From contig CAVPCW010000006.1 in NCBI GenBank assembly GCA_963702555.1, positions 496,001-560,000 of the forward strand: a stretch of DNA of 64,000 nucleotides, written 5' to 3'. A program made the translations under genes and the position numbers. Below are positions 62,903 through 64,000 of this stretch, piece by piece (the first letter of the stretch is position 1; every line of letters begins with the position of its first letter). This DNA is from CAMFLJ01 sp963702555. GTDB lineage: Bacteria > Actinomycetota > Acidimicrobiia > Acidimicrobiales > Acidimicrobilacustridaceae. The notes under the pieces were generated by a model that did not search any database, was not told the DNA's origin, and saw only the letters and a program-made list of their open reading frames with translations.

Positions 62903-63187
62903 ATGGCGAAGGCCACCTGGAACGGCGCGGTGCTGGCCGAGAGCGACGAGACGGTGGTGGTCGAGGGCAACCACTACTTCCCGGGCGACAGCGTGAGCTG
63001 GGACTTCTTCCAGCCGAGCGACACCCACACGGTGTGCGGCTGGAAGGGCACGGCGAGCTACCACTCCGTCGTGGTCGACGGCTCGGTGAACGCCGATGCC
63101 GCCTGGTACTACCCCGAGCCCAAGGACGCCGCGGCCGAGATCAAGGACCGCGTCGCCTTCTGGAAGGGCGTCACCGTCGAGGCCTGA
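62903..63187 (+). CDS. DUF427 family protein
   Basis: This 94-residue protein is the single-domain form of DUF427: WNGAVLAESDETVVVEGNHY, FPGDSVSWDFFQPSDTHTVC, GWKGTASYHSVVVDGSVNAD and AAWYYPEPKDAAAEIKDRVA FWKG. The motif C.WKG.A.Y with W.Y..P is the family hallmark. DUF427 is widespread in actinobacteria and of unknown biochemical role. GAGGAGC lies shortly before the ATG. It is followed by two tandem hairpins and converges on the ABC permease. Confidence 0.88.
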   Translation: MAKATWNGAVLAESDETVVVEGNHYFPGDSVSWDFFQPSDTHTVCGWKGTASYHSVVVDGSVNADAAWYYPEPKDAAAEIKDRVAFWKGVTVEA

Positions 63188-63196
63188 CGGCTCGCG

Positions 63197-63301
63197 ACCG
63201 GTTGCTGAGAGTGCGTTGTAGGCGCACTCCTGGCAACCGGTTCGCAGTTCATTCGCACCGGTTGCCGGAAGTGACGCCTGGGCGCACTCCTGGCAACCGG
63301 T
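63197..63301. repeat. Two tandem copies of a hairpin unit, 60-bp period
   Basis: The 20-base segment GCGCACTCCTGGCAACCGGT recurs exactly 60 bases apart. In each copy it closes a stem: ACCGGTTGC (63197-63205) with GCAACCGGT (63233-63241), and ACCGGTTGCC (63257-63266) with GGCAACCGGT (63292-63301). Inner pairing AGTGCG/CGCACT strengthens the first. The pair lies between converging genes and may act as a double terminator. Confidence 0.65.
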
Positions 63302-63306
63302 CGGGG

Positions 63307-64000
63307 TCAGCGTTCGTCGGCGACGCCGAGCAGGCGGCCTCGGGTGAGGCTGCGGAACCCGGTGGAGAGCAGGGCGAAGGCGATGAGCCAGGCCACCAGT
63401 CCGATGAAGAACGCCAGGATCGGGGCGCCCGAGCCGAGCAGGGCGCCGGTCGACTGGCCGTAGGCGATGATGATCAGCGGGAAGGTCACCAGGCCGGCGG
63501 CCTGCTGGGCCGCCGCGGTGGACTTCACCCGGGCGGAGAGCCGCAGCACCAGCGACAGGGCGATCGCCATGAACGGCGGCAGCACCCACAGGATCAGCAG
63601 CCACCACGACGCCGTCGGGAAGAACCAGCCGCCGACCTTGCCGCCGACGATCAGGTTCACGATCAGCGAGTAGAGGCCGAAGCCCACGATGGTCGTGATG
63701 TAGCCGGGCACCAGGCTGGCGATGAGCTTGCCCAGGTAGATCTCCTTGACCCCGGCGGGGGAGTGGGCGAGGAACTCGCCGGTGCCGCGCTCGCGCTCGC
63801 CGACGATGCTCGACGCGCCCACGGCGGTGGAGATGGTGAGGGGCACGACCACGGCGATCGGGGCGAAGAGGTAGACGGCGAGGACGTAGCTGACCTGGGT
63901 GGACGGGCCGACGTCCTGGGGCACGGCCTCACGGGCGGTGCTGGGCAGGAGCTTGAGGGCGTCCGACACCTGCTGGATGGCGTCGACGTTGCCGATGCTG
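63307..64000 (-). CDS. ABC-2 type transporter permease, 5' end outside the window
   Basis: The visible 230 residues form the C-terminal part of an ABC-2 permease: YVLAVYLFAPIAVVVPLTIS, then the conserved cytoplasmic loop SSIVGERERGTGEFLAHSPA with the 'E(R/K)(E)..GT.E.L...P' motif, LGKLIASLVPGYITTIVGFG, WWLLILWVLPPFMAIALSLV, AGLVTFPLIIIAYG and LAFFIGLVAWLIAFALLSTG. This loop is characteristic of NatB/YhaP-like exporters. The frame is open to the right edge (SIGNVDAIQQVSDALK), so the start and the partner ATPase lie beyond the window. Confidence 0.85.
   Translation of the reverse strand, partial: SIGNVDAIQQVSDALKLLPSTAREAVPQDVGPSTQVSYVLAVYLFAPIAVVVPLTISTAVGASSIVGERERGTGEFLAHSPAGVKEIYLGKLIASLVPGYITTIVGFGLYSLIVNLIVGGKVGGWFFPTASWWLLILWVLPPFMAIALSLVLRLSARVKSTAAAQQAAGLVTFPLIIIAYGQSTGALLGSGAPILAFFIGLVAWLIAFALLSTGFRSLTRGRLLGVADER

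Noticed and set aside
63197..63301. A minimal CRISPR array
   Set aside because: There are only two units, each an internal hairpin with period 60, no further repeats and no cas genes nearby.

Overview
The window is very GC-rich, densely coding DNA from an actinobacterium, most likely of the class Acidimicrobiia or a close relative. Evidence: two F420-type luciferase-like oxidoreductases, a mycothiol-type maleylpyruvate isomerase fold protein, a DUF222/HNH endonuclease, a neocarzinostatin-like secreted protein, homodimeric AceE, a SufBCDSU system with SufU, and many promoters of the form TANNNT followed 6-8 bases later by the start codon (leaderless mRNAs). No rRNA, tRNA, CRISPR array, integrase or transposase was seen; this looks like chromosomal core and metabolic DNA.

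Layout. 0-6 kb: end of a lyase gene, a thioredoxin-like protein, a membrane protein, an eIF-2B-like protein, a nucleoside hydrolase, an aldo/keto reductase, a dienelactone hydrolase and a DUF885 protein, most broken by single-base frameshifts. 6-15 kb: malyl-CoA lyase, a second CitE-type lyase/thioesterase, a methylsuccinyl-CoA-dehydrogenase-like flavoprotein and a MaoC hydratase, which together suggest the ethylmalonyl-CoA pathway; between them lie a tandem-duplicated membrane protein with a lipoprotein, an amidohydrolase and a mycothiol-linked protein. 15-21.5 kb: MutY, an epoxide-hydrolase-like protein, an MBL protein, a flavin reductase, a gamma-carbonic anhydrase and two LLM oxidoreductases. 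21.6-28.7 kb and 34.6-37.1 kb: Fe-S assembly split into sufB / sufD-Rieske-sufC2-PCD / sufC-sufS-sufU, each unit preceded by a nearly identical 20-bp motif. 28.7-44.6 kb: mixed hydrolases, regulators, transporters, a VapBC pair and an acyl-CoA dehydrogenase. 45.1-45.4 kb: a structured RNA with a 14-codon ORF and a T-tracted terminator. 45.6-64 kb: an alpha/beta hydrolase, a VOC protein, an HhH glycosylase, AceE, an RNase HI-SLOG fusion, HyuA/HyuB, an FAD oxidoreductase next to an SDR remnant, MsrA, a DisA_N-domain protein, two regulator/target pairs, an SDR, DUF427 and an ABC permease running off the edge.

How parts fit together. The three suf units probably form one regulon through the shared motif. 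The mcl1-mcl2-mcd group and maoC would carry out late steps of acetyl-CoA assimilation (methylsuccinyl-CoA to mesaconyl-CoA to methylmalyl-CoA to glyoxylate plus propionyl-CoA, then malyl-CoA). Several TetR genes are divergent from their likely targets, with visible inverted repeats between them.

Sequence quality. About 17 reading frames, including the essential-looking aceE, are broken by single-base indels. I read this mainly as sequencing or assembly error and give the reconstructed gene spans.
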